Positions 8,298-17,138 of a DNA stretch of 64,000 nt are shown here, one piece after another. Below the pieces are notes generated by a model. It was not told where the DNA came from. It was given only the letters and a program-made list of their open reading frames with translations, and ran no database searches. The stretch comes from Candidatus Latescibacterota bacterium (GTDB taxonomy: Bacteria > Latescibacterota > UBA2968 > UBA8231), in assembly GCA_022827835.1 (NCBI GenBank), contig JAJEIO010000041.1:1-64000 (forward strand), in the 5' to 3' direction. How positions within the stretch are numbered: the stretch's first letter is position 1; every line of letters begins with the position of its first letter. A program made the translations under genes and the position numbers.

Positions 8298-9243
8298 CGT
8301 GCGGATGGGCCTCGGCGTAGATGGCTTGAAGGTGCTCCAAGCTCACTTCGGTATAGCTCTGAGTCGCGGCCAAGGTCACATGGCCGAGGAGTTCTTTGAC
8401 GGCCACTAAATCGGCACCAGCGTCGAGGAGATGGGCGGCAAAAGAGTGGCGCAGACGATGCGGGCTGAGCGAATCGTCTCCTGACACGGCGCGCAGATGG
8501 CGCTCGACGATGCGCTGCACGGTGCGGCGACTCAAGCGCTTGCCGCGCCCGTTGAGGAAAAGGGCACCGGCTTCTACTTGGGACATATCGCATTCGAGCA
8601 GGACCTCGGCGCGGCGTCGCAGGTACGCTTTGAGCGCCTCTTGCGCCTTTGCACCAATGGGGGCGATGCGCTCCTTGCGGCCCTTGCCCATTACCTTGAT
8701 GGTGCCCTCGGCCAGATCCAGCGACGAGAGATTGAGCGCCACCAACTCCCCAAGGCGAATGCCCCCTCCGTAGAACACCTCTAGAATGGCTCGATCCCGC
8801 ATGCCGCTGAATCGCTCGGTCGAAGGCTTTTCCATGGCCTCGGCGACTTGCTCTACGGGCAGGTGCCGCGGCGATGCGCGCTCGACTAAGGGCGATCCCA
8901 CCGCACCAGCCGGGTTGGCAACCAGCGCTCCCTCGCGACCGAGATAGCGGAAGAGCGAGCGCAGAGCCGCCAATTTGCGGGCGACCGTGCTGGCCTTGAG
9001 ACCTTTTTCCTCTAGGTCGGCGACAAAGGCCTGCACATGCTCGCGCTGCACTACCCGCAGCGGCAGTTGCAAATTATCGACTCGCGGGTAGAGAAAGCGG
9101 GCGAATTGCTGTAAGTCGCAGCGATATGAACTGAGGGTGTACTCGGCGCAGTTACGCTCTTTGTCCAGGTATTCCAAGAAGCGGATAATGCCCTCTTCGA
9201 GGCTGGATCCGGCGTGTAGAGCGCTCTGCGGTGCATCGGCCAT
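8287..9243 (-). CDS. xerC: Tyrosine recombinase XerC/XerD type
   Basis: A 318-residue site-specific recombinase of the kind that resolves chromosome dimers at dif. The N-terminal SAM-like domain (FLEYLDKERNCAEYTLSSYRCDLQQFARFL) is followed by the catalytic domain with the Arg in GGGIRLGELVALN, the Lys in GKGRKERI, HRLRH, GH and the nucleophile Tyr in ATQSYTEVS. The length and the complete R-K-H-R-H-Y set argue for a chromosomal Xer protein rather than a phage integrase. It lies 31 bases downstream of topA on the same strand, a common pairing. XerC versus XerD cannot be decided here. Confidence 0.88.
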   Translation of the reverse strand: MADAPQSALHAGSSLEEGIIRFLEYLDKERNCAEYTLSSYRCDLQQFARFLYPRVDNLQLPLRVVQREHVQAFVADLEEKGLKASTVARKLAALRSLFRYLGREGALVANPAGAVGSPLVERASPRHLPVEQVAEAMEKPSTERFSGMRDRAILEVFYGGGIRLGELVALNLSSLDLAEGTIKVMGKGRKERIAPIGAKAQEALKAYLRRRAEVLLECDMSQVEAGALFLNGRGKRLSRRTVQRIVERHLRAVSGDDSLSPHRLRHSFAAHLLDAGADLVAVKELLGHVTLAATQSYTEVSLEHLQAIYAEAHPHGAD

Positions 9244-9274
9244 GGCAGTAATGAGCCAAGGAGGAAAGGATTAC

Positions 9275-11563
9275 TCAGGCAGCTTGGGCGCTTTTGTCTT
9301 TTTCGCCCTCTTCGCTTTCGTACTCGGTGCCGCAGACCCGGCAGTACATAGTAGGGGCACCCGAGCGGCTACCCTTTTCGTAAAGCAAGGCGGCGTCGCA
9401 ATGCGCGCACTTGCGGTCTATGGGGCGGTCCCAGCTAGCAAATTTGCACTGGGGATAGGTGCTGCAACCAAAGAAGACCTTGCCTTTGCGCGACCGCTTC
9501 TCCACAATCTGCCCTTCGCAACCGTCCTCTGGGCACTGGATTCCAAGGATATAGGGCTTGACGTTTTTGCAATCTGGATAGCTGCTACAAGCCAAGAAGC
9601 GGCCATAGCGACCCATCTTGACAAGCATAGGCGCACTGCATTGATCGCAGATCTCGTCGGTCTCCTCTTCACTTTGCTCTTCGAGAGGTTTGGTGTTTTT
9701 GCACTTGGGATAACCAGAGCAAGCGAGGAAGCGACCGTTGCGGCCCCACTTGACTACCATGTCGGCCCCGCATTCCTCGCAGTCCTCGTCCGACACCTCT
9801 TGCAGCGCGCGCTTTAGCTCTTTGCGTTGGCTATTGGCAGTGTCTAAGTCGCCCTTCCACGAGTCGTAGAACTGCTGCACGATCTTCACCCAGTTAGTAT
9901 CCCCATCTTCAATCTGATCGAGCTTGTCCTCCATGTTGGCCGTGAAAGCTACGTTGAAGAGGTGCGGAAAGGTATCGACGAGTAGTTTGTTGACGGTCTG
10001 ACCGCGCTCAGTGGCCACGAAGTAGCGGTTATCGACCTTTTCGACATACTTGCGGTCGAGGATGGTAGTAATGATTTGCGCGTAGGTCGAGGGGCGGCCA
10101 ATACCCTCGGATTCCAGTTGCTTGACGAGCGACGCCTCAGTAAAGCGCGGCGGTGGCTTAGTGAAGTGCTGCTCAGGAGCGATCTTCTCTAACTTTAGTA
10201 TCTCGCCCTCGGCGATATCAGCGGGCATAGCCCGCGATATGTCCTCTTCTCTCTTGGCCATGCCATTAGACACGACCTCCGACTTATCCTCTTCTTCCTT
10301 GCTTTCGCTGTAGAGTAGGGTAAAGCCCGGAAACTTGACAACGCTCCCTGCAGCGCGAAGCAAGTAGGGGCCGGCCTCGACATTGGCCGTCGTGATGTTG
10401 AGAACCTGCGGCTTCATCTGGGAGGTCACGAATCGCTTCCAGATCAGGGAGTACACTCGCGCTTGATCTGGCGTAAGCAAGTGCTTGACTTTGTCTGGAT
10501 GCAGGGCTACGGAGGTGGGGCGTATGGCCTCGTGGGCGTCTTGGGCGCTGTTTTTGGTCCGGTAGTGATTGGGCGTCTCGGGCACGTAATCGCGGCCGTA
10601 GAGGGCGTCAATCTGCTCGCGCACTTCGGCGATGGCATCGGCTGCAACGCGCACCGAATCCGTGCGCATATAGGTAATCAGGCCACGGGTTTCGCCCTCG
10701 ACCTCAATGCCTTCGTATAGCTGCTGAGCCACAGCCATGGTGCGCTTGACCGAAAAGCGCATCCGCCGAGCACATTCCTGCTGCAAGGTGCTGGTCGTGA
10801 AGGGCGGGGCTGGACGGCGCACTTGGTCGCGTTCCTTGACTTCTTTGACCGCTATATCTTGCGCGGCCAGCTCGGCGGCGATGCGATCGGCCTCCTCCTG
10901 ATTGCCAATGTCGACCTTATTGTCGTCTTTGGCCAAAAGGCGCGCCCAGAACAAACCCTGGTTCTCGCGGCCCAAAAGGGCCTCAATCGACCAGTACTCT
11001 TGAGGCTCAAATGCCTTGATCTCGCGATCGCGCTCGCAGATTAACCGCACAGCTACGGACTGCACTCGGCCGGCTGAGAGCCCGGAGTGTATAACCTTCC
11101 ACAAGAGCGGGCTGATCTCGTAGCCGACTAAGCGGTCGAGTACGCGCCGCGCCTGTTGGGCATCGACCTTGTGGAGATCCAGCGCGCCCGAGTGTTCTAG
11201 CGACTCGTGTACCGCTTTGGGCGTAATCTCGTTGAAGAGAATCCGCTTGACGTTGTCGTTCTTGTGGGAGATGGCTTGAGCCACGTGCCAAGCAATGGCT
11301 TCGCCTTCGCGGTCGGGGTCGGTAGCCAAGTAGGTGGTATCCGCGGCTTGGGCTGCTTTGCGGAGGCCGCTGAGGATCTTGCCCTTGCCCCGAATGGTCA
11401 CGTAGCGCGGCTTGAAGCCGTCTTCAACTTCGATACCTAGCTCTTTGGGCGGCAAATCCCGCACGTGCCCCATACAGGGTTTGACTACAAAATTTTTGCC
11501 TAAAATTTTATTGATTGTCTTGGCCTTGGCTGGCGACTCGACAACCACCAATGACTTGCCCAT
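9275..11563 (-). CDS. topA: DNA topoisomerase I
   Basis: A 762-residue type IA topoisomerase that relaxes negative supercoils. It starts with the TOPRIM domain (SLVVVESPAKAKTI), then the gate domains, with the catalytic Tyr in GLITYMRTDSVR and the KPPPRFTEASLVKQLE segment. The C-terminal 170 residues hold a series of four-Cys zinc ribbons of the CEECG...CSGYPKC type, and end in a final CAHC...CRVC pair. A GAGGGAG site precedes the ATG. It is divergent from map and upstream of xerC. Confidence 0.97.
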   Translation of the reverse strand: MGKSLVVVESPAKAKTINKILGKNFVVKPCMGHVRDLPPKELGIEVEDGFKPRYVTIRGKGKILSGLRKAAQAADTTYLATDPDREGEAIAWHVAQAISHKNDNVKRILFNEITPKAVHESLEHSGALDLHKVDAQQARRVLDRLVGYEISPLLWKVIHSGLSAGRVQSVAVRLICERDREIKAFEPQEYWSIEALLGRENQGLFWARLLAKDDNKVDIGNQEEADRIAAELAAQDIAVKEVKERDQVRRPAPPFTTSTLQQECARRMRFSVKRTMAVAQQLYEGIEVEGETRGLITYMRTDSVRVAADAIAEVREQIDALYGRDYVPETPNHYRTKNSAQDAHEAIRPTSVALHPDKVKHLLTPDQARVYSLIWKRFVTSQMKPQVLNITTANVEAGPYLLRAAGSVVKFPGFTLLYSESKEEEDKSEVVSNGMAKREEDISRAMPADIAEGEILKLEKIAPEQHFTKPPPRFTEASLVKQLESEGIGRPSTYAQIITTILDRKYVEKVDNRYFVATERGQTVNKLLVDTFPHLFNVAFTANMEDKLDQIEDGDTNWVKIVQQFYDSWKGDLDTANSQRKELKRALQEVSDEDCEECGADMVVKWGRNGRFLACSGYPKCKNTKPLEEQSEEETDEICDQCSAPMLVKMGRYGRFLACSSYPDCKNVKPYILGIQCPEDGCEGQIVEKRSRKGKVFFGCSTYPQCKFASWDRPIDRKCAHCDAALLYEKGSRSGAPTMYCRVCGTEYESEEGEKDKSAQAA

Positions 11564-11598
11564 CTGCTCCCTCAGTTGATATTACCGAAAGCTGTACG

Positions 11599-11615
11599 TT
11601 ACGTAAGTTACGTAA
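11599..11615. repeat. Two tandem TTACGTAA palindromes between topA and map
   Basis: TTACGTAA occurs at 11599-11606 and again at 11608-11615, giving a 9-base period in the divergent topA/map control region. Each copy is self-complementary. The arrangement suits cooperative binding of a dimeric regulator; no regulator is assigned. A possible topA -10 (TAATAT on the minus strand, 11579-11584) lies next to it. Confidence 0.4.
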
Positions 11616-11732
11616 TTTGCTGAATATATGGACGCCCTAAGACAATTGCAAGACGCGCTCTTGACAAACCAGAGCCACCGTCTTTTTGTAACGCGTTCAG
11701 TATTGTGCGCTACATTCTCTGGGGTTTGCACC

Positions 11733-12488
11733 TTGATCCATCGCAAAAAATCAAGCGAAATAGAGCACATTGCTGCGAGCTGCGAGATCGTCTTCGCCGT
11801 CCAGCAGAAGCTCGAAGCGCTCATCGCGCCTGGCGTCAGCACCCTCGAGCTGGACCAAGTCGCCGAGACCGAAATCCGCGCCTTGGGAGCGGTACCCGCC
11901 TTCAAGGGATATCACGGCTTCCCCTACTCGATTTGCGCTTCAGTAAACGCTGCAATCGTGCATGGGTTCCCCGACGAAACTCCACTGCAAAAGGGCGACA
12001 TCGTCAGCATTGACGTGGGTGCCTGTCTCGACGGCTACTATGGCGACGGGGCCTTTACCGTCGCCGTCGGCGCAATCAGCGCGCAGGCACAGCACCTCAT
12101 CAATGGCACCCTCGACTGCCTCGCACGGGGCATTGACCAAGCGCGGCCCGGTGGGCGGCTCTCCGACATTTCGCACGCTATCCAGCGCCACGCCGAAAGC
12201 CAAGGACTGGCCGTAGTGCGCGAGTACGGGGGCCACGGCATTGGCCGCGAGTTGCACGAGTCACCCTACATCGAAAACTATGGTTCGCCCGGCAAAGGCC
12301 CACTGCTCAAGCCTGGACACGTATTCTGCATCGAGCCGATTCTCTGCCTAGGCAACCCTCAAATCGACCATTTCGACGACTGGACCACCCTCACCTCTGA
12401 CCGCTCGCTCGCCGCTCACGCCGAACATACCGTCGCCATTACTGAGGACGGGCCGCGGATTCTGACCCTGCCCGCTGTGCCAGCATGA
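11733..12488 (+). CDS. map: Methionine aminopeptidase, type I
   Basis: This enzyme removes the initiator methionine from nascent proteins. The start is placed at TTG 11733, giving 251 residues that begin MIHRKKSSEIE, the normal N-terminus of the family. An in-frame ATG at 11628 would add 35 residues with no family resemblance and has no ribosome site. All five metal ligands are present: D94 and D105 (SIDVG, YGDGAF), H168 (GGHGIG), E201 (CIEP) and E231 (AEHTVAI), with catalytic H78 in AAIVHGFP. Its stop overlaps the start of the next gene (ATGA), so the pair is coupled. A TTGACA at 11661 may belong to its promoter, but no convincing -10 follows. Confidence 0.9.
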   Translation: MIHRKKSSEIEHIAASCEIVFAVQQKLEALIAPGVSTLELDQVAETEIRALGAVPAFKGYHGFPYSICASVNAAIVHGFPDETPLQKGDIVSIDVGACLDGYYGDGAFTVAVGAISAQAQHLINGTLDCLARGIDQARPGGRLSDISHAIQRHAESQGLAVVREYGGHGIGRELHESPYIENYGSPGKGPLLKPGHVFCIEPILCLGNPQIDHFDDWTTLTSDRSLAAHAEHTVAITEDGPRILTLPAVPA

Positions 12489-13240
12489 AGGTCACCTTCC
12501 TCGGCACTGGCACCTCCATCGGAGTACCGCGCATCGGCTGCTACTGCCCAGTTTGCGCCTCGGACGACCCAAAAAACAAGCGCTTGCGCTGTGCCTTACA
12601 CTTGGCACATCAAGGCCGGTCAATCCTCGTAGATGCCGGCCCAGATCTCAGAACTCAAGCCCTGCGCTATCAGATCAACCGCGTCGATTGCGTGCTGTTG
12701 ACTCACGGCCACGCCGATCATCTGCACGGCCTCGACGATGTGCGATCTTATTGCTTTGACCGCGATCAGCCGCTGCCCTGCTATGCGGATTCGCACACCA
12801 TTGCACGCATCGAACGAGTCTTCGACTACGCCTTTGACAAAGACGCTCCAAGCGCAACGCCGCAGCTAGCCCTGCGTCCGATTGCCGGACCGTTCACAGC
12901 TTGTGGACTCGCCATCGAGCCGCTCACCATCTATCACGGCCGCTCTCCGGTCCTAGCCTTCCGCATCGGCAACTTCGCCTACGCCACGGACACTAATTAC
13001 ATCCCAGAGGCGGCCATGGCGCGACTGCATGGTCTAGAGGTCTTGGTCCTCGACGCACTACGCTACAAAGAACATCCCACCCATTTCAACGTCGAGCAGG
13101 CGTTGGCCATTGTCGCCGAACTCCAGCCTACTCGCACGTACTTCACGCATATAGCCCACGACCTCGACCACCATCAGACCAATGCCGAACTCCCCCCAAG
13201 CGTGGAACTAGCCTACGACGGATTGGTGTTGGAGTTGTAA
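12485..13240 (+). CDS. Metallo-beta-lactamase-fold hydrolase, PhnP-like
   Basis: A 251-residue hydrolase with the metal motif LLTHGHADHLHGLDD (H74, H76, D78, H79). Further ligands come from H in ITIYHGRS, D in YATDTN and H in FTHIAHDLDHH. The N-terminal G-C-x-C-P-x-C cluster (C19, C21, C24) matches the extra zinc site of PhnP-type cyclic phosphodiesterases. PhnP opens 5-phosphoribosyl 1,2-cyclic phosphate, but no phosphonate genes are here, so its substrate is likely another cyclic phosphate or nucleotide (inference). It is translationally coupled to map by a 4-base overlap. Confidence 0.82.
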   Translation: MKVTFLGTGTSIGVPRIGCYCPVCASDDPKNKRLRCALHLAHQGRSILVDAGPDLRTQALRYQINRVDCVLLTHGHADHLHGLDDVRSYCFDRDQPLPCYADSHTIARIERVFDYAFDKDAPSATPQLALRPIAGPFTACGLAIEPLTIYHGRSPVLAFRIGNFAYATDTNYIPEAAMARLHGLEVLVLDALRYKEHPTHFNVEQALAIVAELQPTRTYFTHIAHDLDHHQTNAELPPSVELAYDGLVLEL

Positions 13241-13278
13241 GAAAAAACAAGGATGCCGCCGGTCTCCCGACGACATCC
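13241..13278 (-). terminator. Rho-independent terminator of nrdJ
   Basis: Read on the minus strand, GGATGTCGTCGG, loop GAGA, then CCGGCGGCATCC form a 12-bp stem with two G-U pairs and a GNRA loop, followed by TTGTTTTTT. On the plus strand the two wobbles become mismatches, so it acts mainly for nrdJ, whose stop lies 31 bases before it. Confidence 0.85.
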
Positions 13279-13309
13279 TCGCCTCGATCAAAAGCACTCC
13301 GGTTTTAGT

Positions 13310-15670
13310 TCAACACTTGGACCATCCGCAGTGCTTGCACATCAGACAGCTACTCTCATACGATACCGTCGACCCGCACTCTGGACAGGTAGTCAGCGTC
13401 TTCGGCTCACTGCCCTCGACGAAACTGGGCGGCATGTCCTCAGGGGCGACAGTATCGGGCTGCTTGCCTGCCTTCCGCTGCAAATAGCGCTCCATCGCCT
13501 TGCCAATGGCATCCGGCGTAGACAGGATCAACTCGCCGTTTTCCCATACTGGGTTTGGGCCTGAAATGCCCTTCAACTCGCTGATAACTTCCTGAGGATC
13601 AACCCCCGAGCTCAGCACCAGTGAAATTAGCCGGCTGATGGCCTCAGACTGGGCGGCGGCGTTGCCGCCAGACTTGCCGATGGTACTGAAGACTTCGCAT
13701 ATCCCGTATTCGTCTTCGTTGATCGTTACGTAGATCTTGCCCTCGCCGGTGTTGATCCGCTCGGTAATGCCCGCGGTGACGGCCGGGCGACGGCGACGGT
13801 GGAGGAAGCCATCTGACCCCATGTAGTTAGGGACCTCCGCAGCCGAAGCTTCCTTCTTGTCAGCTTGGCCCTCGGTCTGCAGAATGCCCTCGCGGCTGCC
13901 CTCGCGGTACACCGTCACGCCCTTGAGACCTTCCTTGTACGCGGTGATGTAGATGTCGGCGACCGTCTCTAGCGTGATGTCTTCGGGCAGGTTGATCGTC
14001 GAAGAAATACTACTATCAGTATACTTCTGGATCACGCCCTGCATCTTGACGCGGAAGTAGGGGTCGATTTCATGGGCCGTCACCACGTAATCGGGCAGGT
14101 CTTCGTCGTCGCCGAAGACGCGCTGGATGAGCGGGTGATAGACCTTGTACTCGCGAAAGCTCTCGCCGTCTTCCTGTTTTACCCGGCGGGTGTAGCTAGT
14201 GCAAAAAATCGGCTCAATCCCCGAACTCGTCTGCGCCACAATCGAACCCGTGCCCACCGGCGGCATTGTGATCAAGGTACAATTGCGCAGGCCGTGTTCG
14301 GCGATTTTCTCTTGCAGCGCTTGGGGCAGGCTCTGGATGAATTTGCTCTGCTTGATGCCCTCCCAGTCGAAAAGCGGGAAGGCGCCCTTCTCCTGCGCCA
14401 ATTCGACGGACATTTCATAGGCGTTGTGGCAGATGGTGGCCATAACGCGGTCTATAATTTCCAAGGCCTCGTCCGAATCGTACTTACTCTGCATCAAGAC
14501 CAGCGCATCGGCCATGCCGGTGATGCCCAAACCCACCCGACGGTCGGAGGCTACGGCTTCCCGAATTTTGGGCAAGGCATGATTGTCCATGTTGTACTCA
14601 ATGACGTTGTCCAAAAATCGGGTCGCCACGCGAGCGGCCTCCCCCAACGCCTCGTAGTCGAACTCGCCGTCGGCGCAGACGAAGTTCACCAAATTGAGAT
14701 TGCCCAAGTTGCAGGCCGTGTACGAGGCCAGCGGCTGCTCGCCGCAGGGATTGGTGCTGGTGAGTGGATTGACGTATTCGACATTGTGATACTCGCGCAT
14801 CGTGTCCCAAAAAATAATCCCCGGCTCGGCACTGGCGTGGGCATTAGCGATGATCTTGTCCCACAATTGGCGCGCCTTGACTGTGCGGAACACCTTGCCA
14901 CCCCAGCGCAAGTCAAAGTCCGAGTCGGCCAACACAGCCTGCATGAACTCGTGGGTAATCAGCACGCTGATGTTGGCGTACTGCACTTTGGTGCGATTGG
15001 CGTCGTTTTTGATGGTGATGAAATCTTCGATATCGGGGTGATCGACCCGCAAGGTCAGCATCAGGGCACCGCGTCGGCCGGCTTGGGAGACGGCATTGGT
15101 GCTCTCGGAGAGTAGATTCATAAACGCGGTGCAACCCGGCGAGGCATCCACCGTAGCGTTGACTGGAGCCCCTTGCGGCCTGAGAATCGACAAATCCGTG
15201 CCGACGCCACCGCCCGTACGGTACACCATCGCCGACTCGCTCAGGCAGCGATAGATGCCCTCTAGGCTGTCCTCTTCAATGGGAATGACATAGCAGTTGG
15301 ACAGCGTCGGCTTGCGCCTAGCCTCGTCCCGGCCAGCGCCGTGCATGACGCGCCCGCCGGGGATGAATTTGAAGTCCATCAACAGCGAGAAGAAGCGGTC
15401 ATACCAGAGTTGGGGATCCTCCTCCACCGAGGCCATGGCCCGGGCGATGCGGTCCCAGATGTGGAGTGGGCCGGTCTCGCTGGGTGCCAAGTACTTGTTG
15501 CGTAAAACGTCGATGGCAAGGTCGTTGTCGCCGTAATAGGTCTCAGCATTGGCGGCGCGGGCTAGGAGAGCATCGTGGCCGTTGCGCTTGAGCCCGTGAT
15601 TTTCGAGCTGGACTAATAGCTCTTCAAAGCGGTGTGCAACCACAGGATCTTTCTCAATTTTAGATGCCAT
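13310..15670 (-). CDS. nrdJ: Adenosylcobalamin-dependent ribonucleotide reductase (class II)
   Basis: This enzyme reduces ribonucleotides to deoxyribonucleotides using a B12 radical, so it does not need oxygen to make its radical. The start ATG at 15670 has a strong AGGAGGG site and gives 786 residues; the frame is open upstream but without a site. Family features are TLSNCYVIPI, NPCGEQPL with the catalytic Asn-Cys-Glu set, MPPVGTGSIVAQTSSGIEPIF, and a C-terminal zinc ribbon with thiols (TCPECG...CKHCGWSKC). It follows nrdR on the same strand and a palindrome resembling an NrdR box sits between them, so repression by NrdR is likely. Confidence 0.96.
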   Translation of the reverse strand: MASKIEKDPVVAHRFEELLVQLENHGLKRNGHDALLARAANAETYYGDNDLAIDVLRNKYLAPSETGPLHIWDRIARAMASVEEDPQLWYDRFFSLLMDFKFIPGGRVMHGAGRDEARRKPTLSNCYVIPIEEDSLEGIYRCLSESAMVYRTGGGVGTDLSILRPQGAPVNATVDASPGCTAFMNLLSESTNAVSQAGRRGALMLTLRVDHPDIEDFITIKNDANRTKVQYANISVLITHEFMQAVLADSDFDLRWGGKVFRTVKARQLWDKIIANAHASAEPGIIFWDTMREYHNVEYVNPLTSTNPCGEQPLASYTACNLGNLNLVNFVCADGEFDYEALGEAARVATRFLDNVIEYNMDNHALPKIREAVASDRRVGLGITGMADALVLMQSKYDSDEALEIIDRVMATICHNAYEMSVELAQEKGAFPLFDWEGIKQSKFIQSLPQALQEKIAEHGLRNCTLITMPPVGTGSIVAQTSSGIEPIFCTSYTRRVKQEDGESFREYKVYHPLIQRVFGDDEDLPDYVVTAHEIDPYFRVKMQGVIQKYTDSSISSTINLPEDITLETVADIYITAYKEGLKGVTVYREGSREGILQTEGQADKKEASAAEVPNYMGSDGFLHRRRRPAVTAGITERINTGEGKIYVTINEDEYGICEVFSTIGKSGGNAAAQSEAISRLISLVLSSGVDPQEVISELKGISGPNPVWENGELILSTPDAIGKAMERYLQRKAGKQPDTVAPEDMPPSFVEGSEPKTLTTCPECGSTVSYESSCLMCKHCGWSKC

Positions 15671-15806
15671 TACGGCCCTCCTTTTGAGGCAAAACAAGAC
15701 CTTGTCCGCGCCGCGAGGAGGGAGATCGTCGCGGAGGTTTGCATTGACCAAGAATTGTTAGAATGTACTGAAAGTGGGGAGTGAACAAAAGTGCAGTCTT
15801 GCAACC

Positions 15807-15852
15807 ACACTATCTTCAAAATCTTGCACTTGTTCGACACAAGATGTTGTGT
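15807..15852. promoter_or_regulatory. NrdR-box-like operator upstream of nrdJ
   Basis: ACACAAGATGTTGTGT at 15837-15852 is a near-perfect 16-bp inverted repeat agreeing with the NrdR box pattern ACACwATATATwGTGT as known for the family. A weaker partner, with only its left half conserved (ACACTAT), begins 30 bases away at 15807; NrdR boxes usually occur in pairs about three helical turns apart. Both lie within 170 bases upstream of nrdJ, next to nrdR itself. Confidence 0.7.
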
Positions 15853-15884
15853 TTGTCCAAAAAAAGCAACAATGGAGGGCTTGT

Positions 15885-15923
15885 CAAGCAAAAAACAAGG
15901 ATGCGCTAAAAAAATACCGCATC
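15885..15923 (-). terminator. Terminator-like hairpin after nrdR
   Basis: On the minus strand GATGCG and CGCATC pair around a 12-base AT-rich loop, followed by CTTGTTTTTTG. It starts 6 bases past the nrdR stop and would separate nrdR from nrdJ. The stem is short, so termination may be partial. Confidence 0.5.
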
Positions 15924-15928
15924 GGCCT

Positions 15929-16381
15929 TTAGTTATTGGCCAATTGATCCAATTCGCGCATAAAATCGCTCTTGTCTTTGAACTGGCGATAGACCGAGGC
16001 AAAACGCACGTACGCCACATCGTTGAGCTGGCGCAGATGCTCTATGACTCGCTCGCCGAGCTGTTTGGAGGGAATTTCCTTCACGTTGAGACTGCCCACT
16101 TCGGCCTCGACCTGATCGACGAGCTGCTCGATCTCCTCGGCCGAAACGGTCGTCTTGTAACAGGCTACCTGTATCTTGTCGAGCAGTTTACTGCGATCAA
16201 AAGGCTCGCGGCGACCGTCGGCCTTAATGACGGATAGGGGCACGTTCTCGATGTATTCATAGGTTGTAAAGCGCTTGTCGCAGCTTGTGCACTCGCGGCG
16301 ACGACGAATCGCCATACCTTCGCGGCACGACCGCGAATCCACCACCCGATCTTCTTCACCATTGCAATAGGGACACCGCAT
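15929..16381 (-). CDS. nrdR: Transcriptional repressor NrdR
   Basis: A 150-residue zinc-ribbon/ATP-cone regulator that senses dATP/ATP and represses ribonucleotide reductase genes. The N-terminal ribbon uses C3, C6, C31 and C34 (MRCPYC; ECTSCDKRFTTYE). The ATP-cone begins at VIKADGRREPFDRSKL. The length is typical. An AGGAGG site lies about ten bases before the ATG, and a promoter is visible at 16450. Its neighbour nrdJ is the expected target. Confidence 0.97.
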   Translation of the reverse strand: MRCPYCNGEEDRVVDSRSCREGMAIRRRRECTSCDKRFTTYEYIENVPLSVIKADGRREPFDRSKLLDKIQVACYKTTVSAEEIEQLVDQVEAEVGSLNVKEIPSKQLGERVIEHLRQLNDVAYVRFASVYRQFKDKSDFMRELDQLANN

Positions 16382-16449
16382 AGACTAATCCTCCTAGCGT
16401 ACGGTGGACGGCATTTGTGCGGGGAAGAAAGGGAAGGGAAGTGATACTA

Positions 16450-16478
16450 AATATAAGGAAAATAGAAGGATAGAGCAA
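16450..16478 (-). promoter_or_regulatory. Candidate nrdR promoter
   Basis: On the minus strand TTGCTC (16473-16478) and TATATT (16450-16455) are 17 bases apart, beginning right after the tonB stop. This gives nrdR its own start site separate from the exb-ton operon. Confidence 0.5.
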
Positions 16479-16481
16479 CCG

Positions 16482-17138
16482 TCAGTTGAGCCTGAAGGTG
16501 AAGGGCAGACTGACCCAGACCTTGACGGGCCTGTCGTTTTGCATCGCCGGCGTAAACTCCGACTGGAGAGCGGCAGCTCGGGCGACCTCGTGGAATACCT
16601 TGGGACCCGTGATCTTGCCGATCTGCTCGACTTTGCCGTCTTTGCCAACTAGCGCCGTGACAAACACCTTGCCCGTGATGTTGGCCTTCTGGGCAGTAGG
16701 CGGATACTTCGGCTCTACTCTCTTGGTGAGCACAGGCTTCTTCTCGACCCGCCACAACTCGACTATCTCTTCTTCCTCTTCCAACTCAACTTCCTCAACC
16801 ACCACCTCCTCTAATGGCGGCGGCGGTGCCAGATCGTCGAGATCGAGATCGAGGTCGGTGTCCTCAATGGTCACGTCATCCGGGACATCCGGGTTGTCGG
16901 TGGGCACGGGCACGACCGGTCGGGCTGGCGGTGGGGGTCGGCGTTCCTGTTTAGTCTCGGGGATTTCTTCGAGTTGAATGATAATCGGCTGTTCGGGTTT
17001 AGCGTAGGCTTCGGGCTCAAAGTTAGGGAAGAGGACAAAGAGGGCCGCGTGCAAGAGGGTAGAAAAACCCGTGCAGGCCCACAACGTCTTCCGGTACGTC
17101 AATCGCAGGTTAGCTTCAGGCTGTTTGCCGCGAATCAT
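16482..17138 (-). CDS. tonB: TonB-family energy transducer
   Basis: A 218-residue periplasm-spanning protein. One transmembrane helix (about residues 19-38, CTGFSTLLHAALFVLF) is followed by a Pro- and acid-rich linker (RRPPPPARPVVPVP, then a long Glu/Asp run). The C-terminal TonB domain is KRVEPKYPPTAQKANITGKVFVTALVGKDG...AALQSEFTPAMQNDRPVKVWVSLPFTFRLN in pattern. It couples the ExbB/ExbD proton motor to outer-membrane receptors. Its start overlaps the ExbD stop by 4 bases. No TonB-dependent receptor is in the window. Confidence 0.92.
   Translation of the reverse strand: MIRGKQPEANLRLTYRKTLWACTGFSTLLHAALFVLFPNFEPEAYAKPEQPIIIQLEEIPETKQERRPPPPARPVVPVPTDNPDVPDDVTIEDTDLDLDLDDLAPPPPLEEVVVEEVELEEEEEIVELWRVEKKPVLTKRVEPKYPPTAQKANITGKVFVTALVGKDGKVEQIGKITGPKVFHEVARAAALQSEFTPAMQNDRPVKVWVSLPFTFRLN

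Noticed and set aside
8287..9243. Integrase of a mobile element
   Set aside because: The size, complete Xer motifs and position after topA fit a chromosomal Xer recombinase; no attachment repeats or cargo are seen.
11628..11732. N-terminal extension of methionine aminopeptidase from ATG 11628
   Set aside because: No ribosome site and no similarity to the family; the TTG at 11733 gives the standard N-terminus.
15671..15928. Cobalamin riboswitch upstream of the B12-dependent reductase
   Set aside because: No B12-box-like conserved sequence or multi-stem structure seen; the gap contains the NrdR-type palindrome instead.
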